Shown piece after piece: positions 15,589-24,599 of a DNA stretch of 64,000 nt. A program made the translations under genes and the position numbers. The notes below the pieces were generated by a model. That model ran no database searches. It saw only the letters and a program-made list of their open reading frames with translations, and was not told where the DNA came from. Each line of letters opens with the position of its first letter. Within the stretch, counting starts at the first letter, position 1. This DNA comes from Streptomyces sp. AC555_RSS877 (GTDB taxonomy: Bacteria > Actinomycetota > Actinomycetes > Streptomycetales > Streptomycetaceae), in assembly GCF_019049245.1 (NCBI RefSeq), contig NZ_JAGMUK010000016.1, forward strand, positions 1-64,000. Reading direction: 5' to 3'.

Positions 15589-17189
15589 GCGGGCGACGAC
15601 GGCCGCGTACGCAGAAGAAGCCGGCGGGCAAGCCGCGCACCCTGCGGAGCCGGCTCGTCGTCGCATCGGTGGTGCTGATCGCCGTGGTCTGCGCGGTGAT
15701 CGGCACGGTGACCACGCTGGCGCTGCGGTCGCATCTGTACGAGCAGCTGGACGGCCAGGTGAGCGAGAACGCGACGCGGGCGTCGGGTGACTTCAAGCCT
15801 TCCGGCGCCAAGGACGGCGGCGCCCCGAACGCGCAGCCGCCGCCCAAGAAGACCCTCGACCAGCTCGTCGAGAACGGTCCGCAGCTGGACGGCAACGTCG
15901 CGGTGGAGATCGAGAACGGCTCCGTCACCGAAGGCAGGGTCGGCAAGAAGGACGACTTCCAGCAGATGGGTGCCGTGGAGCTCAGCGCGGCTCAGCTGAA
16001 GGTGTTCGACTCCGTCCCGAAGGACGACAGCGCACACACGGTGGAGATCCCCGGGCTCGGCGGCTACCGCGTCAAGTACGCGGACGGCCCCAACGGCACC
16101 TACTACGTCGCCATCCCCACCGCCGAAACCGACAGCACCATCAACACGCTGATCCTCGTCGAGCTGAGCGTCACCGCCGCCGGCCTCGTCGCCGCCGGCA
16201 TCGCCGGCTACGTCCTCGTCGGCGTAGCCACCCGCCCGCTCCGCAAGGTCGCCGCCACCGCCACCCGCGTCTCCGAACTCCCGCTGCACACCGGCGAGGT
16301 GAACCTCAGCGAGCGTGTGCCCGAGTCGGAGACCGACCCGCACACCGAGGTCGGGCAGGTCGGGGCCGCTCTGAACCGGATGCTGAACCACGTCCACGGG
16401 GCGCTGCACGCCCGCCAGCAGAGCGAGATGCGGGTACGGCAGTTCGTCGCGGACGCCAGCCATGAGCTCAGGACACCTCTGGCCTCCATTCGCGGGTACG
16501 CCGAGCTGACCCGGCGCGGCAGAGAGCAGGTCGGGCCGGACACCCGGCACGCCCTGGGCCGTATCGAGTCCGAGGCGGGCCGGATGACGTTCCTCGTCGA
16601 GGACCTGCTGCTGCTCGCCCGCCTGGATGCCGGGCGGCCTCTCCAGTTCGAGCAGACCGATCTCGTACCGCTCGTCGTGGACACCATCAGCGACGCGCGC
16701 GCGGCCGGGCCGGAGCACATCTGGCGCCTCGACCTGCCCGACGAGCCGGCACTGGTGTCGGCGGACGCGGCCCGGTTGCAGCAGGTGTTCGTCAACCTGC
16801 TGGCCAATGCCGGCAAGCACACCCCGCCGGGTACGACCGTCACCGCGCGCGTGCAGCGGCGCGGGCCGTGGCTGTGCGTGGACGTGGAGGACGACGGCCA
16901 GGGCATCCCGCCCGATCTGCTCCCGCGGGTCTTCGAACGGTTCGCGCGCGGCGACTCCTCGCGTTCCCGTGTCTCCGGGTCCACCGGACTGGGACTTGCC
17001 ATCGTGCAGGCCGTCGCGGCCGCGCACGACGGCGCGGTGACCGTCGACAGCGTTCCCGGGCGCACCGTGTTCACCGTGCACCTGCCCGCGCTGGGCCCGG
17101 TGGTGCCCCACCCGGCACCCGAAACGAACTGGCAATCGCACTCACAGGCACAGCACAGCGCTGCCATATGGGTGCAACAGGGGGCCTGA
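15585..17189 (+). CDS. Sensor histidine kinase
   Basis: 534 residues. Membrane segment at 24-46, extracytoplasmic sensor region 47-188 (Lys/Asp/Pro-rich, no known fold recognised), second segment 189-213, HAMP linker, DHp with H293 in ADASHELRTPL, N box VFVNLLANAGKH, G boxes DDGQGIPP and GSTGLGLAI. An intact kinase. It autophosphorylates H293 and passes phosphate to the receiver encoded upstream. The next gene begins 14 nt after its stop, so kinase, regulator and glycosyltransferases are probably cotranscribed. The signal is unknown, but location favours an envelope cue. Confidence 0.93.
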   Translation: MSGRRRPRTQKKPAGKPRTLRSRLVVASVVLIAVVCAVIGTVTTLALRSHLYEQLDGQVSENATRASGDFKPSGAKDGGAPNAQPPPKKTLDQLVENGPQLDGNVAVEIENGSVTEGRVGKKDDFQQMGAVELSAAQLKVFDSVPKDDSAHTVEIPGLGGYRVKYADGPNGTYYVAIPTAETDSTINTLILVELSVTAAGLVAAGIAGYVLVGVATRPLRKVAATATRVSELPLHTGEVNLSERVPESETDPHTEVGQVGAALNRMLNHVHGALHARQQSEMRVRQFVADASHELRTPLASIRGYAELTRRGREQVGPDTRHALGRIESEAGRMTFLVEDLLLLARLDAGRPLQFEQTDLVPLVVDTISDARAAGPEHIWRLDLPDEPALVSADAARLQQVFVNLLANAGKHTPPGTTVTARVQRRGPWLCVDVEDDGQGIPPDLLPRVFERFARGDSSRSRVSGSTGLGLAIVQAVAAAHDGAVTVDSVPGRTVFTVHLPALGPVVPHPAPETNWQSHSQAQHSAAIWVQQGA

Positions 17190-17203
17190 CCAGAGTCGTT
17201 GGC

Positions 17204-18751
17204 ATGCGAACCGACTCTTCTCCCGGCACTCTGCCGGCGCGGGAGCACCTCCCGGCCACAGACGCCGGAACGCCTGTCCTGGACGTAGTGATCCCCGTCT
17301 ACAACGAGGAGAAGGACCTCCAGCCGTGTGTGCTGAGACTGCACGAGCACCTCAAGCGCACGTTCCCCTACGCGTTCCGCATCACGATCGCGGACAACGC
17401 GTCGACGGACACCACCCCGCGGGTGTCCGCGCGGCTGGAGGCGGAGCTCCCGGAGGTGCGGGCCTTCCGGCTGGAGCAGAAGGGCCGCGGCCGGGCGCTG
17501 CGGACCGTCTGGTCCTCCTCGGACGCCCCGGTCCTCGCCTACATGGACGTGGACCTGTCCACCGACCTCAACGCGCTGCTGCCGCTGGTGGCACCGCTGA
17601 TCTCCGGCCACTCGGACCTCGCGATCGGCTCCCGGCTGGCGCGTAGCTCGCGGGTGGTGCGCGGTGCCAAGCGGGAGTTCATCAGCCGCTCCTACAACCT
17701 CATCCTGCGCGGCTCCCTCCAGGCCCGCTTCTCGGACGCGCAGTGCGGCTTCAAGGCCATCCGCCGGGACGTCGCCCAGGTGCTGCTGCCTCTCGTGGAG
17801 GACAGCGGCTGGTTCTTCGACACCGAGATGCTGGTGATCGCCGAGCGGGCCGGGCTGCGGATCCACGAGGTACCCGTCGACTGGGTCGACGACCCGGATT
17901 CGACGGTCCACATCGTGAAGACCGCGACCGATGACCTCAAGGGGGTATGGCGCGTGGGCAGGGCTCTGGCCACCGGCTCGCTGCCACTGGACCGGATCAC
18001 CCGGCCGTTCGGCGACGACCCGCGCGACCGCGACATCCAGGACGTGCCGAAGGGCCTGGCCCGCCAGCTGGTCGGCTTCTGTGTCGTCGGCGGTCTGTCG
18101 ACGCTCTTCTACCTGGTGCTCTACAGCGCCTTCCGGCAGTTCGGCGGCTCGCAGACCGCCAACGCGCTCGCCCTGCTGGTCTCGGCGGTCGCCAACACGG
18201 CGGCCAACCGCCGGCTGACCTTCGGGGTGCGCGGCAGCGGCGGCGCCGTCCGGCACCAGGCACAGGGCCTGGTCGTCTTCGGCATCGGCCTCGCGCTGAC
18301 CAGTGGCTCCCTCGCCGCCCTGAACGCGGCGTCCTCCGACCCCGCGCACTCCACCGAACTCGCGGTGCTCATCGCCGCCAACCTGGCCGCGACGGTGCTG
18401 CGCTTCCTGCTCTTCCGTGCCTGGGTGTTCCCGGACAGGCGCGAGTCGACGGTCGTGGCCGCGCACACGCCGTCCGCCCCGGCCTCCTTCACGGCACCCG
18501 GAGCCCACCAGCAGCCGTACCCGCCGCTGCCGCAGCGCCCGGCGGCCCAGGCGCCTACGCAGGCCCCCCAGTACGCCACGGCGCCCCGATCGCCGTACGA
18601 CAGCGACCAGTTCGGCTCCAGCCAGTCCGGCACCAGCCGGTTCGACACCACCCCGTTCCGCGCCGGTGAAGCCGCGGACCGCACCAGCAGGGACGCGACC
18701 GCGTGGCTCCAGCCGGTGCGCCCGACCGGCACCGACCCGAAGGACGCCTGA
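17204..18751 (+). CDS. GT2 glycosyltransferase fused to GtrA membrane domain
   Basis: 515 residues from ATG 17204, chosen because the earlier frame is antisense-like and the family starts near here. Residues 22-245: GT-A fold of the dolichol-phosphate-mannose synthase type, with VVIPVYNEE, DNASTD, YMDVDLSTD (metal-binding D-x-D region) and FFDTEMLVIAERAG. Residues 290-405: four-helix GtrA domain (VGFCVVGGLSTLFYLVLY onward). The remainder is a disordered Pro/Gln/Ser tail. Predicted role: make a polyprenyl-phosphate sugar on the inner face and help flip it. Its stop overlaps the start of the GT39 gene (TGATG), which would use the flipped sugar. Confidence 0.9.
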   Translation: MRTDSSPGTLPAREHLPATDAGTPVLDVVIPVYNEEKDLQPCVLRLHEHLKRTFPYAFRITIADNASTDTTPRVSARLEAELPEVRAFRLEQKGRGRALRTVWSSSDAPVLAYMDVDLSTDLNALLPLVAPLISGHSDLAIGSRLARSSRVVRGAKREFISRSYNLILRGSLQARFSDAQCGFKAIRRDVAQVLLPLVEDSGWFFDTEMLVIAERAGLRIHEVPVDWVDDPDSTVHIVKTATDDLKGVWRVGRALATGSLPLDRITRPFGDDPRDRDIQDVPKGLARQLVGFCVVGGLSTLFYLVLYSAFRQFGGSQTANALALLVSAVANTAANRRLTFGVRGSGGAVRHQAQGLVVFGIGLALTSGSLAALNAASSDPAHSTELAVLIAANLAATVLRFLLFRAWVFPDRRESTVVAAHTPSAPASFTAPGAHQQPYPPLPQRPAAQAPTQAPQYATAPRSPYDSDQFGSSQSGTSRFDTTPFRAGEAADRTSRDATAWLQPVRPTGTDPKDA

Positions 18752-20958
18752 TGACCACCCACACCGACCATCCGATCCCCCAGGGCCCCTCGGCGTGTGA
18801 GCCGCCGACAGCCGCTACGGACACGGCCGTTCAGGAGCCGGTGACCACCCCGGCTCCGTCGGCACCCCAATCCGGCGAACCCCGGCAGCCCTTCGTCCGC
18901 AGACTGTGGCGGGGGCGGCCCGAGGACCCGCGCTGGGCGCGACCCGCGTTCCTCGGCCTGCTGCTCGCGACCGCCGCGCTCTACCTCTACAACCTGAGCG
19001 CGTCCGGTTACTCCAACTCCTTCTACTCGGCGGCCGTCCAGGCGGGCAGCAAGTCCTGGAAGGCGATGTTCTTCGGCTCGCTGGACGCGAGCAACGCCAT
19101 CACCGTCGACAAGCCCTCGGCCTTCCTGTGGCCGATGGAGATCTCGGTCAGGATCTTCGGCCCCAACTCGTGGGCGATCCTCACTCCGGAAGTCCTCATG
19201 GGCGTCGGCACCGTCGCGGTCGTCTACGCGTCCGTGCGCCGCCGGTTCAGCCCCGGGGCCGGTCTGATCGCGGGCGCCGTGCTCGCGCTCACTCCGGTCG
19301 CGGCACTGATGTTCCGGTTCAACAACCCGGACGCGATGCTGGCGCTGCTGATGGCACTGGCCTGCTACCTCGTGATCCGCGCCCTGGAGGACGGCCGTAC
19401 GAAGTGGCTGGTGTGGGCCGGTGTCGCGATCGGCTTCGCGTTCCTCGCCAAGACCCTGCAGGCCTTCGTCATCCTGCCGTCGCTCGCGATCGTCTACGCG
19501 GTCTGCGCGCCGGTGAATCTGAAGAAGCGCTTCGCGCAGCTCGGTCTCGCGACCGGTGCGATGGTCGTGGCCGGCGGCTGGTGGGTGGCGATCGTCGAGC
19601 TGTGGCCGGCGTCGTCGCGTCCGTACATCGGCGGCTCGCAGAACAACAGTTTCCTGGAGCTGACCTTCGGCTACAACGGCCTCGGCCGCATCAACGGCGA
19701 GGAGACCGGCAGCGTCGGCGGCGGTGGCGCGGGCGGCACCGGACAGTGGGGCGAGACCGGCTGGGACCGGATGTTCAACTCCGAGATCGGCGCCCAGATC
19801 TCCTGGCTGCTGCCCGCCGCGCTGATCCTGCTCGTCGCCGGTCTGGTGGCCACCCTCCCCCACTCTCGACTTCGCTCGAGCGGGGGGACCCCCATGCTCG
19901 ACCGGACGTCGGTGACCCGGAGTTCGTTCCTGGTGTGGGGTGGCTCGCTGCTGATCACCATGGTGGTCTTCAGCTACATGGCGGGCATCTTCCACCAGTA
20001 CTACACGATCGCCCTCGCCCCCTACATCGCGGCCGTGATCGGCATGGGCTCGGCGACCCTGTGGGAGAAGCGGGGCGAGATGTGGGCGTCGCTCACCCTC
20101 GCGGCCACGGTCGTGGCGAGCTCCGCCTGGGGTTACGTCCTGCTCAACCGCACCCCGGACTACCTGCCCTGGCTGAAGTGGCTGGTGCTGACCGGCGGCC
20201 TGGCCGCCGCCCTCGGCCTGATCTTCGTGGCCAGGCTCGGCCGGCAGCTCGCCCTCGCCGCCGTGGCGCTGGGCATCGTGGCCTCGCTGGCCGGCCCGGC
20301 GGCGTACACGCTGAGCACGGTGAACTCCGCGCACACCGGCTCCATCCCGACGGCCGGTCCGGCGGGCGCGAGCATGATGGGCGGCCGGGGCGGCGGTCCC
20401 GGCGGCGGTGGCGTCCCGGGTGGCGGCCAGAACCAGCAGAACGGCAACGGCACCACGCAGGGCGGCACGCCCGGCGGTACCGGTACCTTCCCCGGCGGGG
20501 GCATGCCCGGCCGGAACCAGCAGGGCAACGGCGTCCCCGGCGGTGGTCAGGCCGGTGACGGTGGCGGCATGGGCGGCGGCGGAGGCGTGGGCGGTCTGCT
20601 CAACGGCGCCACCGTCACCGACGAGGCCAAGAAGCTGCTGGAGACCGACGCCGACCAGTACACCTGGGCCGCGGCGGCCATCGGCGCCCAGAACGCCGCG
20701 AGCTACCAACTCGCCACCGGCGAACCGGTGATGGCGATCGGCGGCTTCAACGGCACCGACCCGTCACCGACGCTGGCCCAGTTCAAGCAGTACGTGGAGG
20801 ACGGCAGGATCCACTACTTCGTCTCGTCCGGCACCGGCGGCGGCATGGGTGGCAGCAGCGACGGCACGTCCTCGCAGATCACCACCTGGATCGAAACCAA
20901 CTTCGAGAAGGTGACGGTCGGTTCGGCCACCTTCTACGACCTGACGCAGAAGGCGTAA
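18751..20958 (+). CDS. GT39-type (ArnT/PMT-like) membrane glycosyltransferase
   Basis: 735 residues. About 12 hydrophobic segments between 65 and 510, with early extracellular loop YSNSFYSAAVQAGSKSW and DKPSAFLW, typical of GT39 family enzymes that take sugar from polyprenyl phosphate. A Gly-rich linker at roughly 525-620 leads to a C-terminal extracytoplasmic domain. Start ATG 18751 overlaps the upstream stop. An in-frame insertion encoding about PHSRLRSSGGTPM comes from a palindromic repeat at 19857. Product: a sugar added to an envelope acceptor, protein or lipid, identity unknown. Confidence 0.88.
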   Translation: MTTHTDHPIPQGPSACEPPTAATDTAVQEPVTTPAPSAPQSGEPRQPFVRRLWRGRPEDPRWARPAFLGLLLATAALYLYNLSASGYSNSFYSAAVQAGSKSWKAMFFGSLDASNAITVDKPSAFLWPMEISVRIFGPNSWAILTPEVLMGVGTVAVVYASVRRRFSPGAGLIAGAVLALTPVAALMFRFNNPDAMLALLMALACYLVIRALEDGRTKWLVWAGVAIGFAFLAKTLQAFVILPSLAIVYAVCAPVNLKKRFAQLGLATGAMVVAGGWWVAIVELWPASSRPYIGGSQNNSFLELTFGYNGLGRINGEETGSVGGGGAGGTGQWGETGWDRMFNSEIGAQISWLLPAALILLVAGLVATLPHSRLRSSGGTPMLDRTSVTRSSFLVWGGSLLITMVVFSYMAGIFHQYYTIALAPYIAAVIGMGSATLWEKRGEMWASLTLAATVVASSAWGYVLLNRTPDYLPWLKWLVLTGGLAAALGLIFVARLGRQLALAAVALGIVASLAGPAAYTLSTVNSAHTGSIPTAGPAGASMMGGRGGGPGGGGVPGGGQNQQNGNGTTQGGTPGGTGTFPGGGMPGRNQQGNGVPGGGQAGDGGGMGGGGGVGGLLNGATVTDEAKKLLETDADQYTWAAAAIGAQNAASYQLATGEPVMAIGGFNGTDPSPTLAQFKQYVEDGRIHYFVSSGTGGGMGGSSDGTSSQITTWIETNFEKVTVGSATFYDLTQKA
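19857..19896 (+). repeat. Palindromic Streptomyces repeat inserted in frame in the GT39 gene
   Basis: CCCCCACTCTCGACTTCGCT (19857-19876) followed by CGAGCGGGGGGACCCCCATG (19877-19896). Outer C/G runs and inner CTCGA/TCGAG can pair into a hairpin. I recognise this as a repeat family scattered through Streptomyces genomes, usually intergenic. Here it adds about 13 codons between two membrane segments without breaking the frame. Confidence 0.7.
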
Positions 20959-21000
20959 GCACAAGGCGTAAGCAGAAGGCCTTCGGGCCGGAACGACGAG

Positions 21001-21030
21001 GAAGGGCGATGGCCGCGGCCACCGCCCTTC
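21001..21030 (+). terminator. Hairpin terminator after the glycosyltransferase operon
   Basis: GAAGGGCG (21001-21008) pairs with CGCCCTTC (21023-21030); inner GGCC-GC-GGCC is also self-complementary. Lies 43 nt after the GT39 stop. Confidence 0.75.
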
Positions 21031-21042
21031 CTCATATCTTCG

Positions 21043-21077
21043 TTGTACGCCGTATGGGAACTGTTCTACGGTGTACA
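21043..21077 (+). promoter_or_regulatory. Promoter with overlapping TetR-type operator for the MFS gene
   Basis: TGTACGCCGTA (21044-21054) and TACGGTGTACA (21067-21077) form an 11-bp inverted repeat with one mismatch. The same bases give -35 TTGTAC and -10 TACGGT spaced 18 nt, so a bound repressor would cover the promoter. ATG is 3 nt beyond. The TetR gene at 22702 is the likely source. Confidence 0.7.
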
Positions 21078-21079
21078 GC

Positions 21080-22579
21080 ATGACGACGTCCCCCCAGGAA
21101 CAGACTCCTGCGCAGACTCAACAGACGGGCGGCCACCCCCAGCGCTGGCTGATCCTCGGTGTCATCTGCCTCGCACAGCTCACCGTGCTGCTCGACAACA
21201 CCGTCCTGAACGTGGCGATCCCCTCCCTCACCCGGGAACTGGGCGCGGGCACCTCCGACATCCAGTGGATGATCAACGCCTACTCGCTGGTGCAGTCCGG
21301 CCTGCTGCTCACCGCGGGCAGCGCCGCCGACCGCTACGGCCGCAAGAAGATGCTGATCGCGGGACTGGTCCTGTTCGGCGCGGGCTCGTTGGTGGCCGGA
21401 CTGGCGGACTCCACCGCCCAGTTGATCGCGGCGCGGGCCGGCATGGGCATCGGCGGCGCGCTGCTGATGACCACCACTCTCGCCGTGGCGATGCAGATCT
21501 TCGCCCCCGAGGAGCAGCCGAAGGCGATCGGCATCTGGGCCGCGGTGAACTCGCTGGGCTTCGCGACCGGACCGCTCATCGGCGGCTTCATGCTGAACCA
21601 CTTCTGGTGGGGAGCGATCTTCCTGATCAACCTGCCGGTCGCCGCACTGGGCCTGGTGGCGGTCGTCGCACTCGTCCCCGAGTCGAAGAACCCGCAGGGC
21701 GACCGGCCCGACCTGCTCGGCGCCCTGCTGTCCACGATCGGCATGGCCTCCCTGGTGTTCGCGATCATCTCCGGGCCGGAGCACGGCTGGACCTCCGGCC
21801 GGGTCATGGCTCCGGCGGCCGTCGCCGTCGTCGTGCTGGCCGCCTTCGGGTACTGGGAGAGCCGGATCCCCTACCCCATGCTCGACATGCACTTCTTCAG
21901 GAACCGCCGCTTCACGGGAGCGGTCGCCGGCGCGGTACTGATCACCTTCGGGATGGGCGGATCGCTCTTCCTGCTCACCCAGCACATGCAGTTCGTGCTC
22001 GGTTACGGCCCCCTGGAGGCGGGCCTGCGTACGGCCCCGCTCGCCTTGATGATCGTGGCGCTGAACTTCACCGGGGTGTCGGCGAAGTGGGCGACCCGGC
22101 TCGGGACCCCCCTGTCCATCGGGCTGGGCATGACGGTGATGGCGGCCGGCCTCCTCTCGATCGCCACGATCTCCTCCGGGGGTTACGCCGGCACGCTGCT
22201 GGGGCTGCTGCTCATCGGCGCGGGGGCCGCGGTCGCCAGCCCGGCGATGTCCCACGCGATCATGAGTGCGATCCCGCCGGAGAAGGCCGGGGTCGGCGCG
22301 GGGATCAACGGCACGGTGGCGGAGTTCGGGCAGGGTCTGGGGGTGGCGGTGCTCGGGGCTGTGCTGAACTCGCGGTTCGCGGCGCTGATTCCGGTGGCTG
22401 CTTCCTCGTTGCCGGCGGCGTTGGCCGAAGCGGGGTCGGCCGAGGAGAGGGCGCGCATCACGGATGCGTTCGCCTCCGGGCTGGAGAGCAGTCAGTTGGT
22501 GGGGGCCGTGGCTGTGTTGCTCGGCGGTCTGGTCGCCGCCGCGTTGTTGCGTCGGGCGGAGCGGGCAGACTCCGCCTAG
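21080..22579 (+). CDS. DHA2-type MFS drug exporter (14 TMS)
   Basis: 499 residues from ATG 21080. Motif A-like GSAADRYGRKK between TM2 and TM3, motif C-like LGFATGPLIGG in TM5, antiporter motif D region LDNTVLNVAIP in TM1: the pattern of proton-coupled DHA2 multidrug pumps such as EmrB/QacA. About 14 hydrophobic segments. The ATG is so close to the -10 that the message may be leaderless or nearly so; no ribosome site is visible. Likely repressed by the TetR protein encoded downstream in the same orientation. Substrate unknown. Confidence 0.9.
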   Translation: MTTSPQEQTPAQTQQTGGHPQRWLILGVICLAQLTVLLDNTVLNVAIPSLTRELGAGTSDIQWMINAYSLVQSGLLLTAGSAADRYGRKKMLIAGLVLFGAGSLVAGLADSTAQLIAARAGMGIGGALLMTTTLAVAMQIFAPEEQPKAIGIWAAVNSLGFATGPLIGGFMLNHFWWGAIFLINLPVAALGLVAVVALVPESKNPQGDRPDLLGALLSTIGMASLVFAIISGPEHGWTSGRVMAPAAVAVVVLAAFGYWESRIPYPMLDMHFFRNRRFTGAVAGAVLITFGMGGSLFLLTQHMQFVLGYGPLEAGLRTAPLALMIVALNFTGVSAKWATRLGTPLSIGLGMTVMAAGLLSIATISSGGYAGTLLGLLLIGAGAAVASPAMSHAIMSAIPPEKAGVGAGINGTVAEFGQGLGVAVLGAVLNSRFAALIPVAASSLPAALAEAGSAEERARITDAFASGLESSQLVGAVAVLLGGLVAAALLRRAERADSA

Positions 22580-22623
22580 GAGCCCGGGTGGGTGAGCCCG
22601 GCGTGCGACCGCGGGTTGTGCGT

Positions 22624-22661
22624 GGCTGGTCGCGCGGTTCCGCGCGCCCCTGGAGGGGCGC
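22624..22661 (+). repeat. Streptomyces intergenic repeat containing a terminator-like hairpin
   Basis: GCTGGTCGCGCGGTTCCGCG followed by CGCCCCTGGAGGGGCGC. This is a variant of a very common Streptomyces intergenic repeat. Its 3' part, GCGCCCCT-GG-AGGGGCGC (22644-22661), is a perfect hairpin that probably ends MFS transcription. Confidence 0.7.
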
Positions 22662-22701
22662 TTAGCATGACCGGCAGTGAGTAAGTCTAGGAAGGTGCGC
22701 C

Positions 22702-23460
22702 ATGGCGAAGACGGTCCGGTCTGCGGCGCGGACCAGCGTCTGGCTGGAGGGCAAGGCGCGCCGGGGCGGGCGCGGGGGTGGGCAGCCGTCGGGGCTGGAC
22801 CGCGACCGGATCACCGAGGTCTCCGTGCGGCTGTTGGACGCGGAGGGGCTGGCCAGGTTCTCCATGCGCCGGCTGGCCGCCGAGCTGAACGTCACAGCGA
22901 TGTCCGTCTACTGGTACGTCGACACCAAGGACGACCTCCTCGAACTCGCCATGGACGCGGTCATGGGGGAGCTGGAGCTGCCCGACCCGGCGGCCGACGA
23001 GGACTGGCGCGGCCAGTTGCGCACGCTTGCCCAGGGGTACCGGGCCATGCTGGTCCGCCACCCCTGGCTGTCGCCCCTGGCCGGACGCTTCCTCAACATC
23101 GGCCCCAACTACCTGGCCTTCTCCCGGGTCGTCCAGCAGGTCATCCGCAAGACCGGCCTGCCCGTGCACCGGCTGACCGGGGCCATCTCGGCCGTCTTCC
23201 AGTTCGTCTACGGCTACGGCACACTCGAGGGCCACTTCTACAGCCGTGTGACGGACACCGGCATGACCCCGGACGAGTACTTCCGGACCGCCATGAACGA
23301 GGTGACGGAGTTCCCGGGCGCCACCGAGGTCATCCAGGAGTCCACGGAGATCATGGAGGCCCGCGGCGGCGACACCGTCGAGGAGATGCTGGAGCGGGAC
23401 TTCGAGTTCGCCCTGGACCTGCTGGTGGCGGGAATCGAGGCGATGGTGGCGAGGGCTTAG
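22702..23460 (+). CDS. TetR-family regulator
   Basis: 252 residues, AGGAAGG ribosome site before ATG 22702. N-terminal HTH at about 35-80 (RITEVSVRLLDAEGLARFSM, then LAAELNVTAMSVYWYVDTKD), followed by a TetR_C-type ligand domain. The first 30 residues are basic and Gly-rich. Most likely the repressor of the adjacent MFS pump through the palindrome at 21044-21077, released by a pump substrate. Confidence 0.9.
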   Translation: MAKTVRSAARTSVWLEGKARRGGRGGGQPSGLDRDRITEVSVRLLDAEGLARFSMRRLAAELNVTAMSVYWYVDTKDDLLELAMDAVMGELELPDPAADEDWRGQLRTLAQGYRAMLVRHPWLSPLAGRFLNIGPNYLAFSRVVQQVIRKTGLPVHRLTGAISAVFQFVYGYGTLEGHFYSRVTDTGMTPDEYFRTAMNEVTEFPGATEVIQESTEIMEARGGDTVEEMLERDFEFALDLLVAGIEAMVARA

Positions 23461-23490
23461 CTCCCGTGGCCCGTGGCCCGTGGCCCGGGG

Positions 23491-23961
<471 letters not shown>

Positions 23962-23996
23962 GGGCTCAGCCTAGGACGCCGGTCCACCACGCCGGT

Positions 23997-24359
23997 CTAC
24001 GACTCCAGCGCCTCGGCGAGGTTGTCGTACACGGGGACGTCCCGCCGCGCCCCGGTCAGCTCCAGGACGCGGCCGGCCACCCCGCCGGGCATCGCCACCA
24101 CCCGTACCAGCGCCCGCGGCGGGAGGCGGTGGCGTATGTCGTTGACGAGTCGTACGCCCTGGGAGTCCATGAAGTGGGTCCCGGTGAGGTCGAGGACCAG
24201 CAGGCGCAGCCGGCCGGCGCGGGCGTCGACGGCGGACAGGATGCGGGCGTACAGGCCCGGGGCGTTGCAGAAGTCGATCTCCGGGGGCAGGGCGATCACG
24301 GTGCAGCCGGGCAGATCTCGCAGATCACGCAGCTCGCACGGATTCGGGATGAAGGTCAT
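23997..24359 (-). CDS. STAS-domain anti-sigma-factor antagonist
   Basis: 120 residues from ATG 24359. A single STAS domain with LDLTGTHFMDSQGVRLVND; S66 is at the site phosphorylated in SpoIIAA/RsbV proteins. Such proteins release a sigma factor by binding its anti-sigma kinase. No anti-sigma kinase is encoded nearby, so its partner is elsewhere; the SigB-type factors sigN and sigF in this window are possible end targets, by inference only. Divergent from the GAF-ANTAR gene at 24600. Confidence 0.85.
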   Translation of the reverse strand: MTFIPNPCELRDLRDLPGCTVIALPPEIDFCNAPGLYARILSAVDARAGRLRLLVLDLTGTHFMDSQGVRLVNDIRHRLPPRALVRVVAMPGGVAGRVLELTGARRDVPVYDNLAEALES

Positions 24360-24599
24360 GGCACTCTCACCTGGCAGACGTTCGTCCGTATTCCGGGGAG
24401 GCCACTTCCTGACCTGTCGCCCCCCATTCCACCACGCCGACGACTGCGTCCGAAAGTGCTCCTGGCCCTCCGTCGGCCGGACGTCACCTGGACGCAACCA
24501 AGCAGATAAAGTGCTGTCCGTCCTGTGCTCGCAGTCGGGAATGTGCTGCGGAGCTCTCCTGCGCACGGCCATTGGCCGTGCACGCCGAAGAGGTTCGTG

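Noticed and set aside
18121..20709. 862-codon minus-strand open frame
   Set aside because: Antisense to the two glycosyltransferase genes, which have clear families; no motif in the minus frame.
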